Source: Hemileia vastatrix
Lineage: Eukaryota; Basidiomycota; Pucciniomycetes; Pucciniales; Zaghouaniaceae
Length of the DNA: 64,000 bases
Direction of reading: 5' to 3'
NCBI GenBank assembly: GCA_030280995.1
Contig: JASXTE010000017.1
Location: 5,414,501 to 5,478,500 of the forward strand
Shown here: piece after piece, positions 12,488 to 24,600 of the stretch
How positions within the stretch are numbered: the stretch's first letter is position 1
Layout of the letters: each line of letters begins with the position of its first letter
Notes under the pieces: generated by a model
The model's input: only the letters and a program-made list of their open reading frames with translations
The model's database searches: none
What the model was told of the DNA's origin: nothing
Position numbers and translations under genes: made by a program

Positions 12488-12634
12488 GATTCTCTGTCAC
12501 AACAGCAGCAGCCTCAAATGCCTCAGGCAGGTCCGTCAAGACCCAGTCAATTCAACCCAACACATCCTTACCCTTATCAAGGAGGCAGAAAAAGAAAAGT
12601 CAATATTCAGATATTTCCCAAGCCTTGGTAAGTC
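12488..12634 (+). pseudogene. Pre-gag fragment of G3
   Basis: The frame is open from the G2 junction and rich in Q and P (SQQQQPQMPQAGPSRP). It ends in the conserved YQGGRKRK...FPKPW followed by TAA. The sequence around the stop is CCTTGGTAAGT, like G2. It is the C-terminal end of the family's pre-gag ORF; its beginning is on the far side of G2. Confidence 0.6.
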
Positions 12635-12711
12635 CCTCTATTGAATCATAAGTACCATTTCTTGTTACTGATCCAGTTCCTTCAGGTAATTCTGGCAGAG
12701 GAGATGAAACT

Positions 12712-14500
12712 ATGAGACCAGTAGAGGGTGATAAGAGTAGACAAATCACTCAATATTCTAATGTATCTAATCCTTTAGTTTTAATTGCTACTTCAATGAT
12801 AAATCCTGATATGGCTATTATTGATGAAACACTTGAGCCTGAGTTTTATGAGAATCTGGAAAGTTACTCTGTTTCTTTATTGAGAAACACTCAAGATGTA
12901 GCAAAAATTAATGATGAATATTTGAGAGATATTATTGCTAAACAAAATCATATCATGAACAACATGCAATTAACTCAGAAATATAATAGTTTGTTAACTG
13001 AACAGGGTTATCAAGCATTAAGGAGTGAGTTACAGAGAGTTTCTGATGATTTGTTTCATTACAAAGTAACTCACAAAAAGAAAGTTGCTTTATGGAAAAA
13101 TATCAAAAATGATTTGTCTAAACTACAAGATACTGTGTCTGCCTGTTTCCAGGAGATAGATGTAGATAAGATGAACGTGAAAAGATTGAGTGATCATTAT
13201 TCATCTTTTCAAAATAAACCCAGTTATCTTTTGCAACGATCAATGAGAGTTTATCTAGTCTTCCAAGGGTGAAAACCAGACTAACAACCATTGAAGAGAA
13301 ATTGAATTCATTGTTTAATGATCAAAAATATTATGAAATTTTCTTAAAGGAACATATGGTACAGGATGCTCCAAGTTTACCTGTTTCTAGTTCATCTAAA
13401 GTAAAATTAGATTCAGAAATGCCTGTTGATACCACTGAGTTTCCATCAAAAATTGATGATGCACCAGGATCTTCAACAGAAGGATTAAACAATGAGATTA
13501 CTGCAAAATTAGAAAAGTTACAGCTGCTTCTTACTCAGAAACAAGCTAATACTAAGGAGACTCCTTAAAATCAAATAAATTGGCCAAAACTTGACAAGTA
13601 TCCAACATTTGATGGTGATTCTTCTTCTGATTGGCAGCAATTCATTTGCATAATTGATAACTTAAAAAATTCTTACAAACTCCCAGATGAGGAAATTGCA
13701 TCTAATTTAAATTCTCTGTTTACCAATGTAGCCCTAATGTGGTATGAATCTGTTCTCTTGGATAGGAATGACTACTCATGGGAAGATTGGAAGAAATTGA
13801 TTAAAGCACAATTTAAAGGCTCCAAGTTTAGGATGGCTTAAAAAAGGCAGTATGAGGAAAATAGGTATAGCTCTTCTACTGATAAACCTATTGAGTTCTT
13901 AATGAAACTTGTAAAAATCTTGAGGGAAATGGACCCAAATATGGAGTTTGAGTTATGGAAGGACAGGATCCTTTATAAATTACCAATGTCTTTGAGAGAC
14001 TTGATAGTATCTAGGACTGAGTTCTCCAGAGAACCCTCTTCTTTCATTAATACTTGTAATGAGATCCTTCTAAACAACAAGTATGATGCCAGAAAATTCA
14101 TCCCTAGAAACCCTTTGGAGAAATCCTCCACTTACCAACAGAAACCTCTGGAAAAGGTTGGTAAACTTTCTGCCCCTGATGCACCTAAAAAGTATGCAAC
14201 AAAAACTTGCTTCAAGTGCAGCAAGCCTTGGCAGAAAGGCCATGTTTGTCACAAGAAGATAAATCTTCTTGAAGAAACTGAGGAGCATGCTGATGACACA
14301 ATAGCACTGGATGATACTTCAAGTGATTGTGCCACCAATATTTCATATGAATCTCAACAGGAAATCTTGATGCTTGAAGAAGATATTCATTATTTAAATA
14401 CTATTGATATTGATAATAATGATTTATCTACTGTTGAGGATGCTGAGATCATAAAGAACATTGAGGATAGCTCAATTGTTATTGCCCCTCTCAAAGCACC
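12712..14500 (+). pseudogene. Gag of G3
   Basis: The N-terminal coiled-coil part (12,712-13,272; VSNPLVLIATS, heptad-like stretches about residues 60-150) is separated by a frameshift near 13,230 from the remainder, which stays in one frame to the end of gag. Landmarks are WPKLDKYPTFDGDSSSDWQQ (about 13,581), WYESVLL, EDWKKLIKAQF, the stop within MA-KRQYEENR at 13,839, and a complete zinc knuckle CFKCSKPWQKGHVC (about 14,209). The acidic linker EDAEIIKNIEDS leads directly into protease in the same frame, so gag and pol were a single polyprotein. Stops at 13,566 and 13,839 inactivate it. Confidence 0.87.
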
Positions 14501-17500
14501 AGTCTTGATCAATGGAACCAGCATTGAAGTTGTTCCGGATTCTGGAGCTTGAAGAAGTGTAGTATTTGAAGAAGCACTTGCTTCAGTGGATCAAGATTAT
14601 TAATCAAAACTTATGCCTATCATTTCTAAAAATTGGAGAGGTTATGGCTCTTTTTTGTCCCCCATCGGTAAATACAAAGCCAGAGTTTTTTTTAAATATA
14701 ACCATGGTTTTGTAAGAGCTGTATTTGATTTTGTTGTCATAAAAAATGATAAATTAAGCTGTTGGTTTATTATAAGAAATGATATTTTAACCAAGTATGG
14801 CATAAAATTGGATCCTTCAAACCAATGTTTCACAATGAAGATGAATGGGAAGAGAAAATTTAGGATTTCCTCCCCCAAAAAATTATTAAAACCAGAATTG
14901 AACACATGTAATTCCGTGGTTCAATATAAAGGAAGATCTACAAAAGAAATGCTTTCCCTTATGTCTGAAATTTAAAATGCTTCTTTTGGAGAACAACTTT
15001 CTGGTAAATATAAAGATTCCATCATTAATTTGATAAAATCTTTTCCTATGGCCTTTGCTCATGGGTCACATGAACTAGGATTAGTTAAAGAAGAGATGAA
15101 ACTCTCATTATCTTTTCCATTAACTGACATACCACCTAGTTTGAAGAAGAATCCTTATTCTGCTTCTCCCACAAATAGAAAAGATATTAAGGATAATATC
15201 TTTACCCTTTTAAAAATGAATATTATTGAAAAGGTAATTGAGACACCTAAATATTGTGTTACATCACCTGTCCTAATTTCATATGAGAAAGATAAAGCCA
15301 GGTTATGTGGTGATTATAGAGCATTGAATACTTATATTGTTGATGATATCTATCCTTTACCTAGAATTAGCTCTATACATGCTACCTTAAAAGGTGCTAA
15401 ATATATCAGCTGTCTGGATGGTAACAAGGGATATCACCAGGTACCTGTTGAGAAGAATTCCCAGAATTTTCTGATGATTGCTACTCATATTGGCATTTAT
15501 AAGTATGTTAGGATGCCATTTGGCCCTAGAAATTATCCTTCAGTTTTTCAAAAAGTTATGGATAACACATTTTATCAAGAGATAATTGAAGGATGGCTGA
15601 TGGTTTATATTGATGATATCATTATATTCTAAAAAACATTTGAGGACCATCTTAACCACCTGTGTAAAGTGTTCCACAAAATGGATGAAATAAATATGAC
15701 ACTTGCTTTGAAGAAATGTAAATTTGGTTTTTACAACATAAAAGTTCTTGGTCATGTTGTTTCAGGGTTACAGATATGTGTTGACAAAAAAAAAGTGGCA
15801 GCCATACAACAGGTGAAGGCTCCTTCCACAGTTAGAGAGCTCCAGAGTTTTTTGGGAATGTGTGGATACTATAGACAGTATATTAAAAATTACCAAGTCA
15901 TAGCATTACCCATTACCCAACTGACTAGAAAGGATGTTTCTTTTGTCTGGAATAGTGAAAGACAGAGAGCTTTTGACACTATGAAACACTGTTTGATGTC
16001 AGCACCAATTATTTCTTTACCTGACTTTAATCAACCATTTGTTTTGTACACTGATGCCAGTTTTATTGGTCTTGGTGCTGCCCTTCATCAAAAACAAGTG
16101 ATGAATGATAAAGTATCAGAAGTAGTAATTTGTTATACTTCAAGACCCTTGAGAAATAGTGAATTGAAATATGGTGCCACTCAGCTTGAATGTTTAGCCG
16201 TAGTGTGGGCTCTAGAAACACTACATTATTACCTATATGCCCAGAAATTTGAACTTGTCACGGACTGCAGTGAAGTTAAATCCCTTTTAAACTTGAAAAT
16301 ACCTAACAGAAATATGTTCAGATTGCAGTTAGATGTTCAGGAATACAGAGCGAGAATGAAAATTATTCATAGGGCTGGTATTTTTTACTCAAATGTGGAT
16401 ATGTTATCAAGGTTACCTTTACCAAATGATGACTCTAATCCTGATTATGATCCTGAGGAGGAAATTATTCATATTCATGGGATATATGTGGTTGATATGG
16501 AAGAAGAGCTATTACAGATTATTCTGGATTCATATGATAAGGACACTGACTTAAAAAAGTTATGCACCATATTAAATGATCCAAAGAATGCTTCAATACA
16601 AGCATCAATTAAAACCCTTCCAACAAAGTACCATAAGGCTTTGGAGAAAGGTAAATTTTCAATTGATGAAGGATATCTATATTATAGAAGAAATTTGAAT
16701 AATTTCATTGTTATTCCTTCTTCTATGAAAGAAATCATTTTGAAAATTTGTCATGATGACAAATTGGCTGGACATTTTGATCTTGAAAAAACAATGATCA
16801 GAAATAAAAAACACTGCTTGGTGGGTTAATATGTCTGAAGACACCAAATTATATGTTGAATCTTGTGATTCATGCCAAAAATCAAAAAGATTGACTGGTA
16901 AGAGAGCTGGATTAATGCAACATATTGAACCTCCTGATGCACCATGGCAGATAATAAACATGGATTTTGTAACAGGATTACCCATTGCTGGAAAAGACAG
17001 TTATAACTCTTGTTGGGTAATTGTGGACAGATTCAGAAAAATGTGTAAATTTATCCCTACTCACAAGGATGTTTCTACTAAAGAATTAGCTTTCTTATTG
17101 TGGTCTCATATGTTTGATACTGCTGGTTTTCCTAAATCCATAATCTCTGACAGAGACCCTAATTTTACCTCTGAATTTTGGATGTCTCTGATGGATGTTT
17201 GTGGCTGTGATCTGAAACTTTCTACTGCCCATCACCCTCAGACTGATGTATTAGCTGAAAGAATGATTCAGACTCTAGAGGACATGATAAGAAGGTATTG
17301 TGCCTTTGGCCTTGAGTATAAAGACAATGACAGATTCACTCCTGATTGGGTTACCTTACTTCCTGGGTTGGAATTTGCTTATAATAGCACTGTTCATTCT
17401 GTTACTCAAAGAAAGCCTTTTGAGCTCTGGCTTGGATATGTTCCAAATACTCCTGCCCAAATTCTCAATAATAAAATACCTAAATTGGATTTACATCCTG

Positions 17501-18048
17501 GTGTAAAATCTTTTCTTCAAATGCAGAAACTTTTCAGAAGTCATGCTCAAAAATTTATTGAAAAATCCTTTGAATATGAGAAGAAGAGATGGGAAAAATC
17601 CCATAAAGAATACACTTTTAAAAAGGGTAATGAGGTGTTGATTTCTACAGTCCAATTCAATTTAAAAGGTAATAACAAATTGAAAGACCCTTTTGTTGGT
17701 CCATTTGTTGTCAGAAGAATGGTTGGTGATAATGCAGTTGAAGTTATTTTGTATTCTCCATATGACAGGAAACATCCTGTTTTTCCAATCTCTCTTTTGA
17801 AACCTTACACATCCAATAGTTATTTCTTTCCCAAAAGGAGGGGAAGACCAAAAAAGACCCCTAAGGAAATCACTGAGACAGCAGAAATTGATAAGATTCT
17901 AAATGACAGAATAGTTACTGCTGAAAAACATACAGAATACTTATTGAGATTCAAGAATAAATCTTATAAATATGATTCTTGGATACATGGGAAGGAGATA
18001 TCTAATCTTCCTACTCTGCTAAAGAAATATAAAAAGAAAAAATCATAG
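14501..18048 (+). pseudogene. Pol polyprotein of G3 (protease, RT, RNase H, integrase, chromodomain)
   Basis: One frame covers protease (VVPDSGA at about 14,532, followed by TGA where G4 has GGT), RT (FLDG-type CLDGNKGYHQ, VRMPFGPRNYPSVFQK, catalytic VYIDDIIIF at 15,603 followed by TAA), RNase H (LYTDASFIGLGAAL) and the start of integrase (CHDDKLAGHF). A single extra A near 16,800 shifts the frame. The second half (16,831-18,048) is fully open: CDSCQKSKRL, DDE core (NMDFVTGL, ISDRDPNF, VLAERMIQTLED), GRPKK motif and chromodomain (EYLLRFKNK, ...YDSWIHGKEIS). Stops lie at 14,550, about 14,601, 14,973 and 15,630. Length and order are those of fungal chromodomain Gypsy elements. It is inactive but only lightly damaged. 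Confidence 0.92.
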
Positions 18049-18081
18049 CATTGTTTTTATTGTTTTTTTAGAGTAAGGGAG

Positions 18082-18857
18082 TGTCATCCAGGCTGCTAGA
18101 CTACCCAGTAAAATAAGTAATTATTATTTACTGGATGAAGCCACGCCTTATTATTTTAATTATTTAATTATAAATAAGTTACATTAAAATTACCTATAAT
18201 AAATTAACTAATTACAGGATGGTAAAATTAATGAATAATTAAAATTAAATATTAAAATGTCCCTTATATTTTTATTCTCTAACACCGTGCTCATTGACAG
18301 GTTGAAAGAAAAAAAATTTATATTAAAAAATAAATTTAAAATAAAAATAAATATATACAGAAAAATTCAAATTTCTTATTTAGAATTGAATTTTACAGTG
18401 AATATTAAATAAATTAATGTATTTCTGACATACTCTGTAAATACATCTTTTTGACGCCTTCTTTTTAGAACAACTTTATTCTTTGAAAATACTACTTCTG
18501 GAATATTCTTTTTCTCTCTCTCTCATACTACTGTTTTTAGAATTTCATTGCCGTGCTTTTTCCCTCCTTTGCCTAAATAAGGCCTCTCTTTTGGTTATTT
18601 TTCATTCATTCCATTACTTATCTATTTTATTATAACTATTTAAAATCCATTTCTTACTATCTATTAGTTCCTTAGTATTTGCATCCACATAATTCTATTA
18701 CATTAATTATAATAATAATTTAATTTTACCTCTTTCTATTGAGTAAATATTCTATAAAATAAGGAAATACGTACCCAAGTTTGAATTCCATAAATTCCAT
18801 TGTTACCGCCATTGGACCACCTTGAAAAACCTTCTAGACTTGAAAGACCCCTTGACA
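18082..18857 (+). repeat. 3' LTR of G3 (end tentative)
   Basis: Starts TGTCATCCAGG directly after the purine run GTAAGGGAG. The proposed end, CTTCTAGACTTGAAAG...CTTGACA at 18,857, resembles the ends of the other Gypsy LTRs here (a CTTCTAGAC block followed by a terminal TGACA). That would give 776 bp. The partner LTR is outside the window, so the right border is inferred. Confidence 0.55.
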
Positions 18858-19380
18858 CTAGGCATGTTTGGTAAGTTTTTAGACCCCCTAATTACTGGAA
18901 GAATATTCTTTGGTTGGATCAGTAAATTACTGAGATTGGGAAAACATCTGGGCAATTTTTAGCATGGTGTCAAATCAATGAAACACCAGAAAAAACATGG
19001 GCACCTGATTTTTTTTTATATTTCATACAATCTCACCCAGAAAATGAAATTAGGGCATAGGCAACTAGATTTAAATACATTGGAGAGAGACAATTTGTAA
19101 GAAAGAGCATTGTGCAATAACAGAGACAAATTATATAGAGGATTTTAGCCTTTTAGGGGAAAATTGTTAATAAATCTTTCAGATGAGACTAAAAATTTTC
19201 CAACCTGGGAGATGATAGGGGAAGGGAGAGTAAAGCTGAGGTTTTAAGGGGGATTTTACAATGTTTTGCCTCCTAAATCAGCCTCTTTCAAGCAACAGAA
19301 TGAGCTGGACAGAGGAGGAGGTGGTGTTCATGGGAGTATTTACTATTTGAATTGCATACCAGGAAGGTGGGAAAGTTCAC
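18858..19380. other. No gene seen; junction between G3 LTR and LINE
   Basis: No convincing coding frame. The stretch changes from AT-rich to purine-rich on the + strand toward 19,200. A run of T at about 19,009-19,018 could be the poly(A) end of the - strand LINE, which would make 19,019-19,380 its 3' untranslated part. Confidence 0.4.
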
Positions 19381-19539
19381 TATCTTAAAACAGAAAAGAT
19401 AATTATTGAGGGTAAAATTTCCCAAGAAACATTGGGATAAGGCAGTGGCTTAGGAAAAGGGGAGGGAGGATAGTTGTTGAAACATGGGAAGTGGTGCATG
19501 CTTTCCTCAGAGTTTCTTGAGGGAGTTGGAGTCAGGGGG

Positions 19540-20510
19540 GGAGAGTATAGAACGGAAATGGAGTTTGATGTGTGTTTTGAGGGAAGAGATGGAGGGAGGG
19601 GGGGAGGGAAGGTCAATGAATCAGCTTCCAGTGAATCAAAAGGGTGTGAAACATTGGCTAGTCTGTCAAACAGTTCATTTCCCTTGATATTCACATGGTC
19701 AGGGCACCAACAAAGAGGCAGTTGGATTCAAGGATTGGCTTGTATGAGGGTGGAAGCCTCTACAATGTATCTAGTTATTTATGAATTGCTTGTGGATAAG
19801 TGAGGTGAGGAAAGTGATTGGATGGCTTCCTGACTATCTGGCAGGATAGTGAGTGAATTGGAAAATGGCTTTAGAGGGTTAGTGAGAAAGAGATGTAGAC
19901 TGAGGAGGATGCCTATCAGTTCTGCCTCAAATACTGAGAACAGTTCTGATGCACCTAAGTGGGTCACATATGGGAGGGTGATTCTGGGAATAAAGGCAGC
20001 TGCATATGTGCTTTTGGAAGAACATGAAATATCAGTGGAAGCAAATTGGGAGGAGAGAGGGGCAGAAAGTAAAGAATTAGACACTTCTCTGAGGGCATGT
20101 TCCTTTGAGGGGTCAATTGTTGTGTTGAAGAGTTTTGGAGACCATGGGGGAAGGAGAAAAGGTAGTTGGAGGTCAAAGTCTTCCAGTGGGAAGGAGGAAA
20201 GAAAAAATTTGAGGTTTGCAAGATGATGGAGTTGATGGAAATGGGATTTAATGGGGGGGAATGAGAGGGAGAGTCTGGCTAGCTTGGTCATTGGGTTTGA
20301 GGTAGGGATAGTGAGTAGATGTGACAAGGCTTTGAGAACTGCTTTTTCAAGTCTTTGAATACTGGTGATTGAAGTGGAGTCATGCAGGAGGGTGCACATA
20401 GGAGTAGCTCTGAAGCAGCCCAGAGCTCTGAGGTAAGCTCTGTTGTTAACAACTTGTAGCATGTGTTTTTTACTAGAGGGCTTCCTAGGCTGGTGCCACA
20501 CTATTTCCAA
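19540..20510 (-). pseudogene. LINE RNase H domain
   Basis: The frame 19,779-20,510 contains AELIGILLSLHLFL and ILPDSQEAIQSL, which correspond to the E and D active-site regions of RNase H. After a break, the next frame has WCPDHVNIKGNELFDRLA (about 19,640-19,695), the conserved H...N/D motif (usually W.PGH.GI.GNE.AD.LA). The first catalytic D region is not recognisable. The domain would remove RNA after first-strand synthesis. The frame break and altered motifs indicate a pseudogene. Confidence 0.75.
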
Positions 20511-20599
20511 ATAGTCAGTTCTGGATTGAATGAGGGAAGAAATCAGAACCTTGTATTTTTTGAGGGGGATACCCCATCTGGAGGATTACAAATTGTGTA

Positions 20600-21914
20600 A
20601 TGCTGAAGATATTTTGGTACCATTGGCTTTGAAGAAGGGGGTAGGGTCAAGGATGACACCAAGCCATTTGATATTTAGGGAGGGGAAGATGCTTCAGTTA
20701 GAGAAATTAAGTTATGGGATGGGATCAGATAGGTATTTTTTTGAGAGTAGAAACCACTTAGTTTTGGGTTTTTCAAAGAGAGCTGTGTGTTGTGCACCCC
20801 AAGAGAGAGCCTCAGAACCCAAAGCTTCCAGTTTTTCCTGGATCCAATTAGGTTCAGAGTGAGATGAAAGATAAATAATGTCATAAATATAGCCAAGGGC
20901 TAGAAAATGGGAAGTAAGAGAGGGGAGTGAGAGGAGTTTAGAATTATAAGCAATATAGAGTATAGGAGAGAGTGTATATCCCTGGGGGAGTCCCTTGGGG
21001 TGAAAAATTAATTGCAATTGAAATAAGGAAAAGAGAAGTCTAGTGACTCTTGTGATTAGTAAATTTGAGATTAAGGTGGTGAGTATGAATGGAAGGGGCA
21101 GAGAGGTAAGGATAGAGTCTAGGAAAGAGAGGTCTACAGAAGTGAAGGTGTCTCTCACATCTAGTGAGAGGGATCCAACTACTTTCCCTTTCCTCCAACA
21201 GTCCTTGGCCCAGGTAGTAAGGTGGAGGAGTGTGTTGGATGTTTATCTGAAGGGTCTTCCCCCATAGTGAGTTTCTAGGATTAAGTTGTTTGATTCTAGT
21301 AGAAAAGATAGTCATTTTGTTAGTATAGCATCTAGGGGCTTGCCCATTGTGTTGTGTAGAGCAATTAGTCTGTAGGCATTGGGAATTGAGTAGTCAGTTT
21401 GGGAAGGCTTGGAAAAAATGATGGGTTTTGCCTGTTTCCATATAGATGGGTAGTGGCCAACTTCTAGACAGGATTTGAAGATAGGAAGGAGGAGGATAGA
21501 GGTGGACTCTGGAACAAGTTTGAGAAGGCGGTTAGGGATGCCGTCAGGGCCTGGGGCTCTTTTTTCCTTAGTTTTGTGACAAGAAAGGAGGAGTTTGTTT
21601 TTGGTGATGGCTGGAGAGGTGGAGAAAAAGGCAGGGAAGTGTTGGTGGGGGGAATTTCTGAGATCAGTTGTAATGGAAGCCACTGAAGTGCCTTCAAAAA
21701 GAATCTTGGCTTTGCAAAAATTTTCATGGATGGGGGAGCCATCCCTATCCATTAAAGGGGGGTTAGTCAAGTGTGAAGAATAGCTTTTGGGAGACTTAGC
21801 TGGTTGGTAAAGCAGTGTGGGGTTAAGAGAGGAGAGGGTATTTTTTGGTTGGAGTTTCTTTAGGTAAGAGATTTTTGATTGGAATGCTTTGTGTGCTTCT
21901 TTGAGCTCAGTCAC
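20600..21914 (-). pseudogene. LINE reverse transcriptase
   Basis: The frame 21,312-21,914 starts in the RT N-terminal region (TELKEAHKAFQSKI) and has KRAPGPDGIPNRLLKL, the classic non-LTR RT block, then WKQAKPIIFSKP and YRLIALHNTMGK. After a frame break, 20,712-21,158 has GLPQGYTLSPILYIAY (RT block 4) and ALGYIYDIIYLSS, where the catalytic (F/Y)xDD has become YIYDI. The catalytic pair is therefore damaged. The order of blocks and the GPDGIP signature identify a LINE rather than an LTR element. Confidence 0.85.
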
Positions 21915-21998
21915 TAGGCAGGGGGCTTGGGAGAATTTGAGTTGTCTCTGAGCCTGATAGCATGACTTCTAGAGGGGGTCCAGGATGTCTTTATACCA

Positions 21999-22530
21999 CT
22001 AAATGTGGCACTTAGTGCTGGGCTTCTGCAGCAGAACAAAGCAGTCCACTAGTTTGATAAGGGAGGCACTGAGTTGTTCAACAGCCAGATCAATCTGTGC
22101 TGGTGAAGGGGAAAGTAGGGGAGAGGAGATAGAAGAGAGGGAAGAGAGGAGAGAACACTCATCAGACTTATTCCAGTTTCGTAAAAGACAGGGATGTGTG
22201 GATGTGGGATCAGAGATGAGTAAGGAGGTTGTGATTGAGTGGTGATCTGAGAGGTGAGAGAGTGAGCCATCTGTATTTGTGACACATTTCATAAGGGAAT
22301 TGAGAGCCTTCTCCTTGGAAAAAGCTAGATCAATCACTGAAGTAAAATTTCTAGAGTTGCAGAAGGTGGTCTTGCCGGGTTCTGAGGCAAGAGACATGTT
22401 GTGGTTGCTAATTGAGTCAAGGAGGGAGGTGGCTTTAGGATGGTTAACCAAGTGTTTTGAGGGGTCAAACCAGAAGTTGTGTTGAATATTTGAGTCAGTG
22501 AGAAGGAGGATTTGAAGGTGATTAAATGGG
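21999..22530 (-). pseudogene. LINE APE-type endonuclease, C-terminal half
   Basis: The - strand frame contains TDSNIQHNFW (family GD.N.HH..W), then PKATSLLDSISNHNM, GKTTFCNSRNFTSVIDLAF (family TF....S.IDL.F) and LSHLSDHHSITTSLL with the catalytic SDH motif. These are the second-half motifs of apurinic-type endonucleases that nick the target for priming. The N-terminal half, expected at about 22,550-23,000, is too degraded to follow. The frame is broken between this part and the RT. Confidence 0.75.
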
Positions 22531-24155
22531 GAGAGAGAAGGGGTGAGTAAGAAGAGAGAAGTGAAGGTGAGGGGGGGATAAACATGTTGGCAAAAGGAAT
22601 GGGGGAGATAGGTGGTTAAAAAGGAGAAGGGAAATGTCAGGACAGTGGCAAGGGGGGAGGAAAAAAGTGAGTTGGGAGTTGGCTATTGATGTAAAAGCAG
22701 CATCTTGTTCATTATGGGGCTGGGCTTGAGGTGGGGGGGGAAGGGGTAATTAAATTCCAGCCTTTGGCTGGTGCAGGGGTGATGTGATCCAGCAACAAGA
22801 AAGGTTTTTGAAACACTGGGATGTTGTGTGTGGAAGTTCTGGGGTTTTTGAAGAGGAAGTGAAAACAAAGGAAAGAGTGGTGACAATTAAGCTGAGGAAT
22901 AGAGAATGAGAAAGGAATGGACTTAGGCAGCTTATTGGGAACCATTATTGGGAAGTGTTAAGAGGGAAGGACAAGTGGTGAGGAAGATGGAAGATTTAGG
23001 GAGGAGATGGGCCCTTTTTTCATCCTGGAGGGTGGAGCAGTTGTTTTTGAGGGGGTTTGAGTGGGTAAGGGTGTCAAAACATCTGAAAATGACAGGTGTG
23101 TCTATTTTGGGTTTGTTTCACTTATTTGTGGTGTAGTGTCCAGTGCAGTTGAAACAAAAGGGGGAGAAAGAGCAGTGAATTCAGAGATGGCCTCTTCCCC
23201 AGCACTGAAAGAATGTTCTGTGCTCTTGGTTAATGGCTTCTGTACATTGTACTTTCCCATTGCAAATGAAAGGGTAGGAGGGGGTGGGGGAAGAGAGGAG
23301 GTCAGTGTCTTCTTTATTTGTGAGGTAGATGACTACTGATGAGTGATTTTTTACCTCCTGGCCTTCAGTAATTTTGAGCCATTAGATGCAGTAGAGAGGC
23401 TTCAGGGTGTCAGGGTTCTCTTTGATAGGTGCATCAAGGCACTCCCTGTCTTACAGATCAAAGCTGGTGGGGATTCCATGGGCAACCACTGGATAGGAAG
23501 GAGGTTTTTATATTATTCCCTGAGGGATCCAGCTTTGCCACACATTTACCAGCACCATCATGTCTTCTGCAGAGGAGATGAGGAGTTTGATGTTGTTATA
23601 ATAGTTGTATAAAGAGCTTCTTAATTTGATGGGAGAAGATGAGGCTGGGAGAGAGATCTTCTGTGAGGAAATTCGGTTGTTGAGGAAGGTAAGGAGGAGT
23701 GGACAGGAGCAGTTGGACTCAACTTCTTGATGGTGATGTGTGGGGGCTCAAAAGGGGTGGGGTGGAGACCTGTGGAGGAGGGTGATTTTGAGAAATTCCA
23801 GCAGAGGGTACTTGAGTAAATGTTTTCTATTGGGGTTGAGGAGGGAGCTTGAGAATTTTTTTTCAGGGAGGCTAGAAGAGAGTCTACCTTTGTTTCTATG
23901 GTGAAAAAAAAGGGGGAGAGGGGTGTTGTGGGGCAGGTGCTTGGAGGAAAGATGTTTTCTGGATGAGGGGAATGAGGGAGTCCAATAGAGTTCTGATATC
24001 AGCCATTGTGGCTATGTGAACTGAGATTTTAGACCCTTTTTGGGGGGTCTTGGATGGTGCCAATTAGATTGTTAAGGAACTTCATCAGGGGGACAAGCTC
24101 ATTTGTGTTATCTTGGCCAGCTAATTGGGCAAGGTGGGAGGATGAGGAGGATTGG

Positions 24156-24536
24156 TTAAAGGAGGGGGGGAGCACTGGTGAGGCCTGGTCCAAAACAGGT
24201 GTTGAGGGGTTTGTGAATTGATGCCTGGAGAGAGGTGTCAGGGTTTGGGAGGGGAGTGGCTGAAGGTGAGTTGAGAGGGATTTCCAATCTGAGAAGGAGA
24301 GGGGGAAGTGGAGAAGCTAATTGAGATTCAGAGAAAAAGAGCTCTGGGTGATCCACCATTTCTTCTGCAATCAAATCAACCGTGTCTTCCCTAGGGATTA
24401 TTATGGAGGATGGAGGAGGAGAGACATAGCATCTCTTCTTGGGAGCAGGGTATGGGCTGGTTGGGATTTTGAGAGGGGAAGGAGGTGATACTTGAGAGAA
24501 GTGAGAGGAGGAGGTAGTTCTGAAGTTTTGACACAT
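24156..24536 (-). pseudogene. LINE ORF1-like proline/serine-rich fragment
   Basis: A 126-aa frame rich in P and S with KKRCYVSPPP and an acidic patch (REDTVDLIAEEMVDHPELFF). It lies upstream of the endonuclease where a LINE ORF1 would be. No domain is recognised. A CFNCTGHYTTNK string near 23,125 (- strand) may be a damaged zinc knuckle of the same ORF1. The assignment rests on position and shared base bias. Confidence 0.4.
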
Positions 24537-24600
24537 ATGTCATGGTGGTGGTCAATTTCAACATCCATATCTGATGGGCATTGATAGCAGGTGGCAATCC

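Larger units (their letters stand above)
12488..18857 (+). mobile_element. Ty3/Gypsy chromodomain retrotransposon copy G3
   Basis: The interior and 3' LTR of a third copy. Its own 5' part is cut away by the G2 insertion at 12,487/12,488, in the middle of the pre-gag region. The coding part to 18,048 is followed by GTAAGGGAG and a new LTR type starting TGTCATCC, so G3 belongs to a sister family with a different LTR. It is the best-preserved Gypsy pol of the window. Confidence 0.88.
19010..24600 (-). mobile_element. Decayed non-LTR retrotransposon (LINE, I/Tad-like with RNase H)
   Basis: On the - strand the order is a proline/serine-rich ORF1-like part, an APE-type endonuclease, reverse transcriptase and a C-terminal RNase H, as in I/Tad-type LINEs of fungi. 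The coding strand is strongly pyrimidine rich, unlike the AT-rich neighbours, and this bias marks the limits of the element (about 19,150-24,600). Frames are broken in many places. Both ends are approximate; no target duplication was identified. Confidence 0.8.

Noticed and set aside
19474..24000. Long + strand frames in the LINE region
   Set aside because: They mirror the C/T-rich LINE genes on the opposite strand; RT, endonuclease and RNase H motifs are all on -.
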